NCBI RefSeq assembly: GCF_001679785.1
Contig: NZ_CP016286.1
Coordinates: 1,550,001-1,614,000, forward strand
Direction of reading: 5' to 3'
DNA length: 64,000 bases
From: Rhizobium leguminosarum
Lineage (GTDB): Bacteria > Pseudomonadota > Alphaproteobacteria > Rhizobiales > Rhizobiaceae
In this document: piece after piece, positions 1 through 9,350 of the stretch
Layout of the letters: every line of letters starts with the position of its first letter
How positions within the stretch are numbered: the stretch's first letter is position 1
Position numbers and translations under genes: made by a program
The notes under the pieces: generated by a model
What the model was told of the DNA's origin: nothing
Database searches by the model: none
The model's input: the letters and a program-made list of their open reading frames with translations, nothing else

Positions 1-150
1 GCTCCAAGGCGGAAACGCCGCCTCTCTTCTGCGGAAGCGCCCTGCCGGCTTTCCCGCTCATCCCGATTTCTTGTCATATAAGCACGTTCGAAAGATTGCT
101 ATTGTATCTTGACCGATCGACGGCAGGGCCGTCCAACCTAAGAGGATAAC

Positions 151-267
151 ATGCATATCATCTGGGACGTTCTGACGCTTCTGCTGACAATCGGCTCGCT
201 CTATGGCGGTCGCGAATACCGGATTATTCGCGCTCGTGCCCGCGCTCAGAACTGGGGCAACTTCTGA
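151..267 (+). CDS. Small hypothetical protein, 38 aa
   Basis: This short frame starts with ATG 5-9 bases after an AGAGGAT ribosome-binding site. It begins MHIIWDVLTLLLTIGSLYGG, a hydrophobic stretch that would form one membrane helix, and ends in a basic arginine-rich tail with an Asn-Phe C-terminus. Such single-helix proteins are common and under-annotated in rhizobia. No family is recognised. The good ribosome-binding site and the terminator about 150 bases downstream support a real transcription unit, but coding is not proven. Confidence 0.45.
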   Translation: MHIIWDVLTLLLTIGSLYGGREYRIIRARARAQNWGNF

Positions 268-420
268 TTCGATCCGGATATCTATGATTTGATTGCGAAT
301 CATGGCCGCGTCGGTCGTTGCCGGTCACCGTTACGTCGAATGACGTAAAGTGATGCGCTTAAGAAAATGCTTTATTATTTGAGACGGAGTCTATCCGTCC
401 ATTCTCCCTGTTAATCCTAA

Positions 421-449
421 GCCCGCCTCACCCCAGGCGGGCTTTTTTT
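421..449 (+). terminator. Rho-independent terminator
   Basis: A 7-bp perfect stem (GCCCGCC / GGCGGGC) with an 8-base loop is followed directly by seven T residues on the plus strand. It would end transcripts from the small ORF upstream, and it lies before the oppositely oriented entericidin-like gene. Confidence 0.85.
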
Positions 450-464
450 ATTCCATCGCCTGCA

Positions 465-620
465 TCACTTCTTGGCGCCGGCCGAAAGCACCCGATGTGT
501 CGCATTGTCCATGGCGTGGCTCGCTTCCTGTCCATCCTTCTTCAGCCCGTATGCGGTATTGCCGCAGCCGGAAAGTGTCATCAGGCAGATACAGGCGATA
601 GCGATTGCAGCTTTTGGCAT
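465..620 (-). CDS. Entericidin-like small lipoprotein
   Basis: A 51-residue protein beginning MPKAAIAIACICLMTLSGCG. The first 17 residues are a lipoprotein signal peptide and LSGC is the lipobox, so Cys19 should be lipidated and the mature peptide would be about 33 residues. The mature part reads GNTAYGLKKDGQEASHAMD. It resembles the NTaxGxgxDxxxAGxAI pattern of the entericidin A/B family (small membrane lipoproteins; the enterobacterial pair acts as a toxin/antidote in stationary phase). Only one such gene is visible here, so a toxin-antitoxin role cannot be claimed. It was found by reading the minus strand. Confidence 0.72.
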   Translation of the reverse strand: MPKAAIAIACICLMTLSGCGNTAYGLKKDGQEASHAMDNATHRVLSAGAKK

Positions 621-650
621 CAAGTGTTTCCCCGAATGAAAAGGTGATTC

Positions 651-763
651 AGAGCATGATGCCGAAAAGTGTGAGCCGGTTTTCGGACGACATCATGCTC
701 TAACTCTTAATTTAGAACAGGATTCAGATTTTAGGCCGCCGGGGCCTAAATCATCCTGTTCTA
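651..763. repeat. RIME-type Rhizobium intergenic mosaic palindrome
   Basis: Two adjacent imperfect palindromes. The first (651-702) pairs AGAGCATGATG..CCGAAAA with TTTTCGG..CATCATGCTCT. The second (713-763) pairs TAGAACAGGATTCAGATTTTAGGCC (as two sub-arms) with GGCCTAAATCATCCTGTTCTA. From memory, these arms match the Rhizobium-specific intergenic mosaic element RIME1, a roughly 110-base repeat found in intergenic DNA of Rhizobium and relatives. It lies just upstream of the minus-strand lipoprotein start and may fold in RNA on either strand. Confidence 0.8.
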
Positions 764-880
764 GGGAAGATGACGCATTCTTCGCCAAAATCAATCCGCG
801 GGCGCTGAGCGCGAACTCGCGACATGGAACTCCGTGACGCCACACGCGTTTACGGGAGCCATCCAATTGGGGTTGACGAC

Positions 881-961
881 ATGGACTACCAGATTGCCTT
901 CGCCGCGACGGTCGCAACAGCGTCCTTCCTCGTCTTCATGCTGATCGTCCACCGGACCTGA
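881..961 (+). CDS. Possible 26-aa membrane peptide
   Basis: ATG frame encoding MDYQIAFAATVATASFLVFM and a short end (LIVHRT). It would be one hydrophobic helix with a basic C-terminus. There is no clear Shine-Dalgarno sequence (GGGGTTGACGAC precedes the ATG) and no recognised family. Frames of this size also arise by chance. Confidence 0.25.
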   Translation: MDYQIAFAATVATASFLVFMLIVHRT

Positions 962-1299
962 TTTGCCCCGCGGCAAATGGATTGGCCCTAAAGGCGCGCG
1001 ATCACTGGAACCGGTACTGACCGCGTTCCGCGGCCTCATTGTTTGCGATGCCGAGAGATAACAGCACCAGTTTCCGCCTCGATAGCAAGGCGGAAAATGG
1101 AAGGTCTGAAGCGCATATATCGCAGATGATCCGACAACAACACGGGAAAGGTGCAAAACAAAGATTTCAACGTCCGAAAGTATTTTTGCGTTTTTCGATG
1201 TATTTAATTTTAATTAATTGCCAAGCTTAACTATCCGTTAACAATATCGTTGCGCTCCGTCCGATTCGGCTTATGCTTTACGCAAAAGGGGAGAGGAAG
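962..1299. other. Gene-free AT-rich intergenic region
   Basis: Mixed sequence that becomes strongly AT-rich around 1190-1250, probably the promoter region for the small ORF at 1300. Reading frames here have rhizobia-unlike codon use and no homology I recognise. I see no RNA gene or repeat. Confidence 0.5.
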
Positions 1300-1416
1300 A
1301 TGTTTAGCAAAAGCCTGATCATGCCTTTCGGATTCGCAGTGCTCGCCATTGCCGGCCTATTGTTCCAGATTATCGCCCACGCGTTGAACTCTCCGGTCAC
1401 CTTGCTGCAGCCGTGA
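1300..1416 (+). CDS. Small hypothetical membrane protein, 38 aa
   Basis: ATG preceded by a strong GGGGAGAGGA ribosome-binding site. The peptide starts MFSKSLIMPFGFAVLAIAGL and carries one 20-residue hydrophobic helix followed by a short polar tail. The AT-rich promoter-like DNA upstream and strong ribosome-binding site argue for expression. No family is recognised. It may be co-transcribed with the YeaQ-like gene 100 bases downstream. Confidence 0.5.
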   Translation: MFSKSLIMPFGFAVLAIAGLLFQIIAHALNSPVTLLQP

Positions 1417-1519
1417 GTCACATAAGTTGCTGAACCCGCAAGCAATCTCAGTAACTGGGAGTGGAACTTCCTTTCATTTCGTGCATTCTGTGACTCGTTT
1501 TGCCAGGAGGGAAATAACC

Positions 1520-1774
1520 ATGGAAGACGCAGGCGTGGGTTGGATTGCAGCCATCATTATCGGCGGTGTCGCCGGATGGCTGGCGGAAAAGGCCATGCGC
1601 AGCAGCATGAGCCTGCTCATGAACATATTGCTCGGCATCATCGGCGCTATTGTCGCCAACTGGGTCCTGGGTCTGTTGAACATCCAGCCGCTCGCCGGTT
1701 GGCTGGGTTATCTGATCACCGGGTTCGTCGGTGCCTGCATCTTGATCGCGATCGGGCGTGTCATCCGTCGCTGA
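1520..1774 (+). CDS. GlsB/YeaQ/YmgE family membrane protein
   Basis: An 84-residue, glycine-rich protein of three hydrophobic segments (about residues 7-22, 28-48 and 55-80) with the family pattern GxxAGWLAEKxM..S...NILLGIIGAIVxNWVLGLL. The family (transglycosylase-associated protein, DUF-type inner-membrane protein) is widespread in proteobacteria and often stress induced; its molecular role is unknown. The start at MEDAGVGW is chosen because GCCAGGAGGG lies 8 bases upstream, although an in-frame upstream extension is open. Confidence 0.85.
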   Translation: MEDAGVGWIAAIIIGGVAGWLAEKAMRSSMSLLMNILLGIIGAIVANWVLGLLNIQPLAGWLGYLITGFVGACILIAIGRVIRR

Positions 1775-1824
1775 CTCGCTCGCGATAGCTGGCCTCAGGC
1801 GCCTTGCCGGTGGTCGGAAATATT

Positions 1825-1857
1825 AAAAGCCGGGCGTTCATGACGTCCGGCTTTTCC
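1825..1857. terminator. Bidirectional terminator hairpin
   Basis: AAAAGCCGGGCGT pairs with ACGTCCGGCTTTT (one G-T pair) around a 5-base loop, giving T-runs on both strands. It sits between the convergent YeaQ-like and ElaB-like genes and can serve both. Confidence 0.8.
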
Positions 1858-1874
1858 TTACCCCGAATTCCCGT

Positions 1875-2156
1875 TCAGCGACGGCTGAGCAGGCCGAACA
1901 CGTAGGCAATGCCTGCCGTCACGGCGAGTGCCACGAGCGGCTCTTCGCGCACCTTGTCGCGCAGCCGTTCCGTCATCAGCGAAGCCTCATCGGTCACCGC
2001 CGACTTCGCCCCCTGCCCCAGCGCGACCACGCTTTCCGTCAATCGGGAGAGATCGTTGCGAAGGGCTGCGACCTGCGCCGACAGATCGTCTGCTGCAATA
2101 TCAGCCTTGACGCGCGCAGCGGTGGATTCGGCGGAAGCGGTTTTCAATTCTGCCAT
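1875..2156 (-). CDS. ElaB/YqjD/DUF883-like protein
   Basis: A 93-residue protein. The long polar helical N-terminal part (residues 1-65, rich in Ala, Lys, Asp and Arg, probably coiled coil) is followed by a C-terminal hydrophobic helix (EEPLVALAVTAGIAYVFGLL) and a terminal SRR. This layout, a basic amphipathic helix with a C-terminal membrane anchor, is that of the ElaB/YqjD family, whose E. coli members bind ribosomes and attach them to the inner membrane in stationary phase. The start MAELKT has AGGAG 7 bases upstream; MKQEQT six codons earlier is the alternative. Confidence 0.7.
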   Translation of the reverse strand: MAELKTASAESTAARVKADIAADDLSAQVAALRNDLSRLTESVVALGQGAKSAVTDEASLMTERLRDKVREEPLVALAVTAGIAYVFGLLSRR

Positions 2157-2375
2157 GGTCTGCTCCTGTTTCATGGGATGCCGCTTCAACGAAATGGCGG
2201 CCCGAAAGGTTCCGCCGCAACCGATCTTTTGTTCGCCGCAAAGCCGCCACGGCCGAGCGACCGCCTTGTGCAGCTTTTCGCGCGACAAACCCTTCATTTC
2301 CTGTCGGGTTTGTTTTAAGGAACGTCGAATGTCCGCCCGTGCGCGGGTTAATGATACTGCGAGGTTTGCGTTTCT

Positions 2376-4268
2376 ATGTTCCATATCCTGAGAAGAGCTG
2401 CTCAGACCTGGGTTGCCAAGCTCCTCCTGCTTCTGCTCGTCGCGTCCTTCGGCGTCTGGGGTGTGTCGCATGAGCTGCTGTCAGGCGGCAACAGCACCAC
2501 GGTCGTGACCGTCGGCGATCAGCATGTGGACGTCAACGAATTCCACCTCGCCTATCAGCGCCAGGTAGCAAGCCTCAGCCAGCAGTTCGGCACGCGCCTC
2601 ACCCCCGAGCAGGCCCGCGCCTTCGGCGTCGAGCAGCAGGTGCTCGCCCAGCTCGTCGCCGGCGCCTCGCTCGACCAGCTCGCCGAAGACATGAACCTCG
2701 GCCTTTCCGAAGATCGCCTCGCCCAGCTGATCGCTGACGATCCGGCTTTCAAGGCCGTCAACGGCCGGTTCGACCGCGAGCTCTTCATCTCGCGCCTGCA
2801 GAATGCCGGCATCCGTCAGGACGATTACATCAAGGAGCGCAGCAAGGTCGCTGTCCGCAGCCAGGTGGTCGATGCCATCTCCAACGGCTTCACCGCACCG
2901 AAGACGCTGGTGGACGCCCTGAAGCTCTATGGTGACGAAAGCCGCAGCATCGAATACCTGCTGCTCACCAATGCCAATATCGAGCCGATCAAGGCGCCTG
3001 CCGACGACGTGCTGGCGACGTGGTTCGAAGGTGTCAAGCAGCGCTATCGGGCGCCTGAATACCGCAAGCTCGCCTATCTCAAGCTGCAGCCTGCCGATAT
3101 CGCCGATGCCGCGACCGTCACCGACGACCAGATCCACGAAGCCTTCGACAAGAGCAAGGATACCTATCGCACGCCTGAAAGCCGCACCATCGAACAGCTG
3201 ACCTTCGCCAGCAAGGATCTCGCCGCCGCTGCTGAAACGGCGCTGAAGAGCGGCACCGGCTTCGACCAGCTGGTTTCCGACCAGGGCAAGACGGCAAGCG
3301 ACGTGCTGCTCGGCGAGTTCACCAAGGACAAGGTTCCCGACCAGGCCGTTGCCGATGCGGCCTTTACGGTTTCGCGCGATGGCGGCACGACGCCTGTCGT
3401 CGATGGCTCCTTCGGCCCCGTCATCCTGCGCGTCACCAACATCAAGCCGGAAACGACGAAGAATTTCGACGAGGTGAAGGAGGATATCCGCAAGCAGCTG
3501 GCGCTCTCCAACGCCTCTCAGGAAGTGATCAACGTTCACGATCGCATCGAGGATCTGCGCGCGGGCGGTTCGACGCTCGAGGATATTGCCGGCCAGCTGA
3601 AGCTCACCGCCGTGACCGTCGACGCCGTCGATATGACCGGCGCCGACAAGGACGGCAAAGAGGTCAAGGATATCCCAGCCAGGCAGCAGCTGCTCGGAGA
3701 AGCCTTCAAGACCGAGGTCGGCGTCGATGCGCCGCCGCTGCCGATCGGTAACGACGGCTATGTCTGGTTCAACGTCCGCGAAATCACGCCGGACCGCGAC
3801 CGCCCAGTCGCCGAAGTGCGCGAAAAGGCCGTCGAGGACTGGACGGCGGAGCAGCAGAAGGCCGAGCTCGCCAAGAAGGCCGACGCATTGAAGGCCGAGG
3901 CGAAGAAAGGCACGGCCCTTGCCGATATCGCAACGCCGCTCGGCATTGCCGTCGAAAGCAAGAGCGGTGTCACCCGCTCCACCGATGATGCAGTCCTCGG
4001 CCGCGCCGGCGTCACCGCCGCCTTCTCCGGTCCGGTCGATACGGTCGCGAGTGCCGTCGGCGCCGATCCCTCGACGCAGATCCTGCTGAAGGTCACCGAG
4101 GTCAACACCCAGCCGACCGGCGAAGTGCTGAACAGTCGCGATGCCCAGATCACCGCCATGGCCAATGCCGCCGGCGACGATATTCTCGATCAGATGGTCA
4201 ACCTGCTGCAGACGCAGTACGGCGCTCAGATAAACCAGACGCTCGCTGAACAGGCGACGGTCCGCTAG
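2376..4268 (+). CDS. ppiD: Peptidyl-prolyl isomerase PpiD/SurA family
   Basis: A 630-residue inner-membrane-anchored periplasmic folding factor. Residues 15-32 form a single membrane helix ([17 protein letters not shown]) directly after a short basic cytoplasmic tail. A SurA_N-like chaperone region follows (about 35-240), then a parvulin (PPIC) domain (about 255-365) and a helical C-terminal part ending in ATVR. PpiD proteins sit at the Sec exit and help newly translocated outer-membrane and periplasmic proteins fold. It is the first gene of a plus-strand cluster, with trpD starting 8 bases after its stop. Parvulin activity is often weak in PpiD, so the main role may be chaperone. Confidence 0.9.
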   Translation: MFHILRRAAQTWVAKLLLLLLVASFGVWGVSHELLSGGNSTTVVTVGDQHVDVNEFHLAYQRQVASLSQQFGTRLTPEQARAFGVEQQVLAQLVAGASLDQLAEDMNLGLSEDRLAQLIADDPAFKAVNGRFDRELFISRLQNAGIRQDDYIKERSKVAVRSQVVDAISNGFTAPKTLVDALKLYGDESRSIEYLLLTNANIEPIKAPADDVLATWFEGVKQRYRAPEYRKLAYLKLQPADIADAATVTDDQIHEAFDKSKDTYRTPESRTIEQLTFASKDLAAAAETALKSGTGFDQLVSDQGKTASDVLLGEFTKDKVPDQAVADAAFTVSRDGGTTPVVDGSFGPVILRVTNIKPETTKNFDEVKEDIRKQLALSNASQEVINVHDRIEDLRAGGSTLEDIAGQLKLTAVTVDAVDMTGADKDGKEVKDIPARQQLLGEAFKTEVGVDAPPLPIGNDGYVWFNVREITPDRDRPVAEVREKAVEDWTAEQQKAELAKKADALKAEAKKGTALADIATPLGIAVESKSGVTRSTDDAVLGRAGVTAAFSGPVDTVASAVGADPSTQILLKVTEVNTQPTGEVLNSRDAQITAMANAAGDDILDQMVNLLQTQYGAQINQTLAEQATVR

Positions 4269-4276
4269 GAGGCTTT

Positions 4277-5293
4277 ATGACCGATCTGAAGCCGTTCCTG
4301 GCCAAGGCCGCAAGCCGCGAGCCGCTGACGCGTGACGAGGCCCGCGCAGCCTTCGACATCCTGATGTCGGGCCAGGCGACGCCCTCGCAGATCGGCGGCT
4401 TCCTGATGGCGTTGCGCGTGCGTGGCGAAACCGTCGATGAGATCGTCGGCGCCGTCACCGCGATGCGCTCGAAGATGCTGACCGTCGAGGCGCCTGCCGA
4501 TGCGATCGACATCGTCGGCACCGGCGGCGATGCCAGCGGCACCTACAACATCTCGACGCTGGCGGCGCTGATCGCAGCCGGCGCCGGTGTGCCCGTCGCC
4601 AAGCATGGCAACCGGGCGCTGAGTTCGAAATCGGGCGCAGCCGACAATCTGGCCGCACTCGGTGTCAAGCTCGACGTCGGTCCCGAGATCATCTCCCGCT
4701 GCATTGCCGAAGCCGGCGTCGGCTTCATGTTCGCGCAGATGCATCATTCCGCCATGCGCCATGTCGGCCCCTCCAGGGTCGAGCTCGGCACGCGCACGAT
4801 CTTCAACCTGCTCGGGCCGCTCTCCAGTCCGGCCGGCGTCCGCCGCCAACTGCTCGGCGTCTTCTCGCCGCAATGGCTGGTGCCGCTTGCCGAAGTCATG
4901 CGCGATCTTGGCTCCGAATGCGTCTGGGTGGTCCACGGCGACGGCCTCGACGAGATCACCACCACCGGCATCACACAAGTCGCAGCCCTCGAAGACGGCA
5001 AGATCCGCACCTTCGAGCTCTCGCCCGCCGATTTCGGCGTCAGCCCTTGCGTGCTCGCCGACATCAAGGGCGGTGACGGCGTTGCCAATGCCGCAGCGCT
5101 TCGCGAGGTGCTCGGCGGCGCCAAGAATGCCTATCGCGATGTCTCGCTCGCCAATGCCGCCGCCTCGCTCGTCATCGCCGGCAAGGTCGAAACGATCCGC
5201 GACGGCATGACGCTGGCCACGCAGTCGCTGGATAGCGGTGCGACCGCGCTCGCCCTCGACAAACTCATCGCCGTTTCCAATGATATCGACTAG
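4277..5293 (+). CDS. trpD: Anthranilate phosphoribosyltransferase
   Basis: A 338-residue protein, the usual length. It transfers the phosphoribosyl group of PRPP to anthranilate, the second step of tryptophan synthesis from chorismate. Visible motifs: the PRPP-binding VGTGGD (about residues 78-83), the following NISTLAA, the [15 protein letters not shown] loop, and the acidic GLDEITTT region for magnesium. The ATG has AGGAGG upstream and overlaps no gene. It lies directly before trpC, which supports the assignment. trpE and trpG are not in the window, the usual split arrangement in rhizobia. Confidence 0.97.
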   Translation: MTDLKPFLAKAASREPLTRDEARAAFDILMSGQATPSQIGGFLMALRVRGETVDEIVGAVTAMRSKMLTVEAPADAIDIVGTGGDASGTYNISTLAALIAAGAGVPVAKHGNRALSSKSGAADNLAALGVKLDVGPEIISRCIAEAGVGFMFAQMHHSAMRHVGPSRVELGTRTIFNLLGPLSSPAGVRRQLLGVFSPQWLVPLAEVMRDLGSECVWVVHGDGLDEITTTGITQVAALEDGKIRTFELSPADFGVSPCVLADIKGGDGVANAAALREVLGGAKNAYRDVSLANAAASLVIAGKVETIRDGMTLATQSLDSGATALALDKLIAVSNDID

Positions 5294-5302
5294 GATTGTT
5301 CG

Positions 5303-6115
5303 ATGACCGATATCCTGAAGAAGATCGAACTCTACAAGCGCGAGGAGATCGCCGCTGCCAAGGCGGCAGTGTCGCTTGCCGATCTGAAGGCGATGCAGGC
5401 CGGCCAGTCCGCGCCGCGCGGCTTCCACAAGGCGCTCGTTACCAAGCGTGATGCCGGCCGCTTCGGTCTGATCGCCGAGATCAAGAAGGCAAGCCCCTCG
5501 AAGGGTCTCATTCGCCCGGATTTCGATCCGCCGTCGCTGGCAAGCGCCTATGAGGCCGGCGGTGCCGCCTGCCTTTCGGTGCTGACCGACAGGCCGAGCT
5601 TCCAGGGGGCGCCGGAATTTCTGACAGCCGCCCGCGCTGCCAGCGCGCTGCCGGCGCTGCGCAAGGATTTCATGTTCGAGACTTATCAGGTGCACGAGGC
5701 CCGCGCCTGGGGCGCAGACTGCATCCTGCTGATCATGGCCTCGCTGTCCGACGATGAAGCCGAACGCCTGCAGGACGAGGCCTTCGCCCTCGGCATGGAC
5801 GTGCTGGTCGAGGTCCACGACGCCGAGGAGATGGAGCGGGCGCTGAAACTCTCCTCGTCGCTCATCGGCATCAACAACCGCAATCTGCGTACCTTCGAGG
5901 TCAGCCTGACGGTCAGCGAGGCGCTTGCCCCCATGGTGCCTGACGACCGGCTGCTGGTCGGCGAAAGCGGCATCTTCACCCATGCCGATTGCAAGCGCCT
6001 GCAGGCCGTCGACATCAATACCTTCCTTGTCGGCGAGAGCCTGATGCGCAAGGAGGACGTCGCCGCCGCCACCCGCGCGCTGCTCTTCGGCGAAGCCGCC
6101 ATCGCGGCCGAATGA
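5303..6115 (+). CDS. trpC: Indole-3-glycerol phosphate synthase
   Basis: A 270-residue TIM-barrel enzyme that closes the indole ring of CdRP to give indole-3-glycerol phosphate. Catalytic landmarks: [10 protein letters not shown] (Glu and Lys of strands 1-2, about residues 59-68), ALRKDFM (Lys on strand 3), LVEVHD (Glu on strand 5), [11 protein letters not shown] (Asn on strand 6) and VGESGI (Glu, Ser on strand 7). It is monofunctional, with no fused TrpF domain. It starts 9 bases after trpD, and moaC follows with a single intervening base. Confidence 0.97.
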   Translation: MTDILKKIELYKREEIAAAKAAVSLADLKAMQAGQSAPRGFHKALVTKRDAGRFGLIAEIKKASPSKGLIRPDFDPPSLASAYEAGGAACLSVLTDRPSFQGAPEFLTAARAASALPALRKDFMFETYQVHEARAWGADCILLIMASLSDDEAERLQDEAFALGMDVLVEVHDAEEMERALKLSSSLIGINNRNLRTFEVSLTVSEALAPMVPDDRLLVGESGIFTHADCKRLQAVDINTFLVGESLMRKEDVAAATRALLFGEAAIAAE

Positions 6116-6116
6116 T

Positions 6117-6614
6117 ATGAGCGGCCAAAAGCCAGGCCTCACGCATATCGGTGCCTCGGGCGAGGCGCATATGGTCGATGTCTCCGACAAGGTTGAGACG
6201 GTGCGCATCGCCATTGCCGAGGGCCATGTGAAAATGGCGCCGGAAACGCTCGCGCTCATCCGCCAAGGCGATGCCAAGAAGGGCGATGTGATCGGCACGG
6301 CGCGCCTTGCCGGCATCATGGCGGCAAAACGCACCGCCGATCTCATCCCGCTCTGCCATCCGCTGATGCTGACGAAGGTCACGGTCGAGATCGAGGAAGA
6401 TGCCGCCCTGCCCGGCCTGCGCGTAACGGCGACCGCCAAGCTGACCGGCAAGACCGGTGTGGAGATGGAGGCGCTGACCGCCGTCTCGGTCGCGTGTCTG
6501 ACGATCTACGACATGGCCAAGGCGGCCGATAAGGCAATGGAGATCGGCGGCATCAGACTTCTTGAAAAGTCCGGCGGAAAATCCGGCGATTTCCGTCATC
6601 CGGAGGCAAGATGA
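6117..6614 (+). CDS. moaC: Cyclic pyranopterin monophosphate synthase
   Basis: A 165-residue protein that converts 3',8-cyclo-7,8-dihydro-GTP to cyclic pyranopterin monophosphate in molybdenum cofactor synthesis. It shows the family signature: MVDVSDK near the N-terminus, LIPLCHPL around residue 78, and [20 protein letters not shown] with the catalytic lysine in AKAADK. It begins 2 bases after trpC and its last 4 bases overlap the ATG of moeA, so the two are probably translationally coupled. moaA is not present here. Confidence 0.97.
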   Translation: MSGQKPGLTHIGASGEAHMVDVSDKVETVRIAIAEGHVKMAPETLALIRQGDAKKGDVIGTARLAGIMAAKRTADLIPLCHPLMLTKVTVEIEEDAALPGLRVTATAKLTGKTGVEMEALTAVSVACLTIYDMAKAADKAMEIGGIRLLEKSGGKSGDFRHPEAR

Positions 6615-7834
6615 ACCTTCTCCCGGTCGCCGAAGCCCTGAACCGCTTGCTCTCTCGCGCAAAGCCCATTGTTACGTCCGAGACGCTGCCGCTTGCCGAG
6701 GCTGAGGGCCGCGTTCTGGCCGTCGATCTGACAGCCGGCCTGACCCAGCCGCCCTTCAATGCTTCCGCCATGGATGGCTATGCGTTACGCCGCGAAGACG
6801 CGCCGGAACCGGGCGCCGTGCTGAAGGTCATCGGCATGTCTTCCGCCGGCCACGGTTTCGAGGGAAGCGTCGGCCAGGGAGAGGCCGTCCGTATCTTCAC
6901 CGGCGCGCCTGTTCCGCCAGGCGCCGACAGCGTCCTGCTGCAGGAGGATGCGGAGAAGATCGAGGGCGGCATCAGAACCAATTTCCCTGTGCGGCAGGGC
7001 CAGCATGTGCGGCCCCGCGGCCAGGATTTCGCCGAAGGCGAAGCGGTGCTGTCGGCCGGCACCGTGCTCGACTTTTCGCGGCTGACGGTCGCTGCCGGCA
7101 TGAACCGGCCAGATGTCGAGGTGCTGCGGCGCCCGCTGATCGCCATCCTCGCAACCGGCGACGAATTGCTGCCGCCCGGAAGCACGCCCGGCCCTTCTCA
7201 AATCATCGCATCCAATACGTTTGGTATTGCAGCTCTTGCCCGTAAAGCCGGCGCCGATGTGCTCGATCTCGGTATCGTGCCTGACGATAAGGCCAAGATC
7301 AGCGCGGCGATCGACACGGCGCGGGACGCCAAGGTCGATGTGATCGTCACGCTCGGCGGCGCTTCGGTCGGCGACCATGATCTGGTGCAGGCCACGCTGA
7401 TCGAGGCCGGCATGCAGCTCGATTTCTGGCGCATCGCCATGCGCCCCGGTAAACCGCTGATGGTGGGGAGCTTCGGCGAGACGCATGTGCTCGGCCTGCC
7501 CGGCAATCCGGTTTCCAGCCTTGTCTGTTCTCTGCTCTTCCTCGAGCCGCTGATCCGCAAGCTCGCCTCCCTGCCGCCGGTGCGGCGCGAGGTAACGGTG
7601 GAGGCCGCGGTCACACTGCGCGCCAACGACCACCGGCAGGACTATATCAGGGCGAAGCTTTCGAAATCCGTCGCCGGCCAATGGCTCGCCGAACCTTTCG
7701 GCAAGCAGGATTCCTCGATGATGAAGGTGTTCGCCGCAGCCGACTGCCTCGTCATCCGCCCGCCGCACGCGCCGGAACTGCCGGCCGGAGCGCCCTGCCC
7801 CGTCATGCTGTTGCGCCCGGACCTTCTGGCCTGA
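6611..7834 (+). CDS. moeA: Molybdopterin molybdotransferase
   Basis: A 407-residue protein that inserts molybdate into adenylylated molybdopterin, releasing AMP. Domain order is typical of MoeA: N-terminal domain with [12 protein letters not shown] (residues about 46-57), the barrel domain, the MogA-like domain with [19 protein letters not shown] and PGNPVSS, and a C-terminal beta domain. The ATGA overlap with moaC indicates coupling. It closes the ppiD-trpDC-moaC-moeA cluster. Confidence 0.97.
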   Translation: MNLLPVAEALNRLLSRAKPIVTSETLPLAEAEGRVLAVDLTAGLTQPPFNASAMDGYALRREDAPEPGAVLKVIGMSSAGHGFEGSVGQGEAVRIFTGAPVPPGADSVLLQEDAEKIEGGIRTNFPVRQGQHVRPRGQDFAEGEAVLSAGTVLDFSRLTVAAGMNRPDVEVLRRPLIAILATGDELLPPGSTPGPSQIIASNTFGIAALARKAGADVLDLGIVPDDKAKISAAIDTARDAKVDVIVTLGGASVGDHDLVQATLIEAGMQLDFWRIAMRPGKPLMVGSFGETHVLGLPGNPVSSLVCSLLFLEPLIRKLASLPPVRREVTVEAAVTLRANDHRQDYIRAKLSKSVAGQWLAEPFGKQDSSMMKVFAAADCLVIRPPHAPELPAGAPCPVMLLRPDLLA

Positions 7835-7919
7835 TATTGCAGTTGCAATTTGTCTCGTCTGAGCAATCTTTTTCGCTCCTGCAGGCTGATCACGGCCGCA
7901 GGAGCCACGTGTATAGGTG

Positions 7920-8474
7920 ATGCTTATGTTATCCAGGTGCACGTTGTCGGCCGTCATCCTTCTCGCAGCCTGTTCGTCCGCCGTTGCGGCGGTACAAGGA
8001 AGCCCCGCACTGGAGACACCTTCCGATCCCGGCGCCCCCTGGGCGACTGAGTGGCTAGCGCCCGATCTGAAAGACGCGGCGACGCCAAAAACACTTATTC
8101 TTTGCTCGGATGATATGACCGAGCATCTCAGGCGATATCGGTTGCTGATTGAAAAGCTCAGTGTGCTGAAAGGCCATACGATCCTGGATGGAAGCAAGCT
8201 TGGGGTGCGCAAGCCAGCGGCCGACATCGGCTACATCGTCTTCGCGCATAAAGGTAATGAGGACCAGATAAGCAATTGCGTCGCAAACTACCCGGAACTC
8301 CAGCCGATTGTCACTAACTTCATCGAAAAGGAGATATTGGCGGAACAAGATCAATTTCAGGATCTGATAAAGGCTGGAATTTTGCCGAAGCAAGCACAGC
8401 CGCGTCAATGTTTTGGAAAGTATTACTACCAGACCAAAGACTACTACCTCAAAGAGATGGTTTGCGCTGATTGA
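7920..8474 (+). CDS. Hypothetical secreted protein, low GC
   Basis: A 184-residue protein with a signal peptide (SRCTLSAVILLAACSSAVAA; LAAC may be a lipobox). The mature part has five further cysteines (ILCSD, SNCVAN, RQCFGK, MVCAD and others) and a Tyr-rich stretch near the end. The 3' half is clearly lower in GC than its neighbours and uses codons rare in the surrounding genes, consistent with later acquisition. GTG at 7917 is an alternative start. No family is recognised. It is separated from moeA by 85 bases and is followed by about 175 bases without a convincing gene. Confidence 0.6.
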   Translation: MLMLSRCTLSAVILLAACSSAVAAVQGSPALETPSDPGAPWATEWLAPDLKDAATPKTLILCSDDMTEHLRRYRLLIEKLSVLKGHTILDGSKLGVRKPAADIGYIVFAHKGNEDQISNCVANYPELQPIVTNFIEKEILAEQDQFQDLIKAGILPKQAQPRQCFGKYYYQTKDYYLKEMVCAD

Positions 8475-8651
8475 AATGGATTACTCCTCAGACAATAGAT
8501 GCTTTGACGAATCCCTTGCGGCTACCTTTGGCATCCATCCTGAATCTTGTCGTTTAGCCGGCATCTGCATCGATGACGGAAAATGAAAACACTGCGTCTG
8601 CATTGAGCACGCAGTCATTCGGTTGGGATAGAAGGTAACGCGGCAGCAAGA

Positions 8652-9335
8652 CTAAGTGTTAATCTTGCCGTTCAGTATTGCCGGCAAGCGAAAGACCCCC
8701 GCGTGCACCGCCTTGCCCCCCTTACCTGCGCCGAAATCCGCAACCGCATGGGTGGCGATTCGCCTGAGTTCACCCTGCGGCAGGTAGGCCCGCTCGGGAT
8801 CGCCGATCAGCACCTCGACGCCGCTCGCCTGGCAACGCCGCAGGAAGGCCATCACCCGCAAGGCAAGCGAGGGATCGTAGAACAGGTCGCCGACCACGAG
8901 AAGGTCAGTCGCTGGTGGCTGATCCTCGACGATATCGGCGGCCAAGGCCACGATGTTCACACCGTTGATCGCTGCGTTGAGCCCGATTGCGGCAATGGCA
9001 TTGGCATCGATATCGACCGCCGTCACCATGGCTGCTCCGGCCTTTGCCGCCGCGATGGCGACGAGCCCGGAGCCGGCGCCGAGATCGAGGACGTGGCGAC
9101 CGGCGACCGTTTCCGGCCGATCGAGCAGATGGCGGGCTAGCACCGCGCCGCCGGCCCAGGGATAGGCCCAGTAAGGCGGCGGGTCGGCCTCTCCACGACC
9201 GGCAAGCCGCCAGAGCCCGCTCGCAGGTCCTGCCGTATGAAGCCGGATCTCGGGGACGGAGGGAACGGGTGATATCGGCAGGTTGGCACGGATTAAAGCG
9301 GCCGGATCGGGTTGCGACATGCCCGGGCGTTTCAT
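8652..9335 (-). CDS. ETF-beta lysine methyltransferase (METTL20-like)
   Basis: A 227-residue class I SAM methyltransferase. VLDLGAGSGLVAIAAAKAGA is the SAM-binding motif I and AVDIDANAI is motif II. VVGDLFYDPSLA and VLIGDPERAYLP closely resemble the GD-FYD and IGDP-R segments of METTL20 (ETFBKMT), which methylates lysines of the electron transfer flavoprotein beta subunit. A bacterial homologue in Agrobacterium has been shown to act on ETF-beta and on ribosomal L7/L12. The etf genes are not in the window. It begins 15 bases after the GNAT gene stop on the same strand. The start could also be MSQPD five codons later. Confidence 0.75.
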   Translation of the reverse strand: MKRPGMSQPDPAALIRANLPISPVPSVPEIRLHTAGPASGLWRLAGRGEADPPPYWAYPWAGGAVLARHLLDRPETVAGRHVLDLGAGSGLVAIAAAKAGAAMVTAVDIDANAIAAIGLNAAINGVNIVALAADIVEDQPPATDLLVVGDLFYDPSLALRVMAFLRRCQASGVEVLIGDPERAYLPQGELRRIATHAVADFGAGKGGKAVHAGVFRLPAILNGKINT

Positions 9336-9350
9336 CGTCGTCACCGAAGC

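Noticed and set aside
465-620. A complete entericidin toxin-antidote pair
   Set aside because: Only one lipoprotein gene is present; the partner is not found within the window.
4265-6451. A 728-residue minus-strand frame opposite trpD, trpC and moaC
   Set aside because: It is an antisense shadow. Its Arg-, Gly- and Asp-rich composition is what high-GC codons give in the opposite strand, and the plus strand holds three well-known enzymes.
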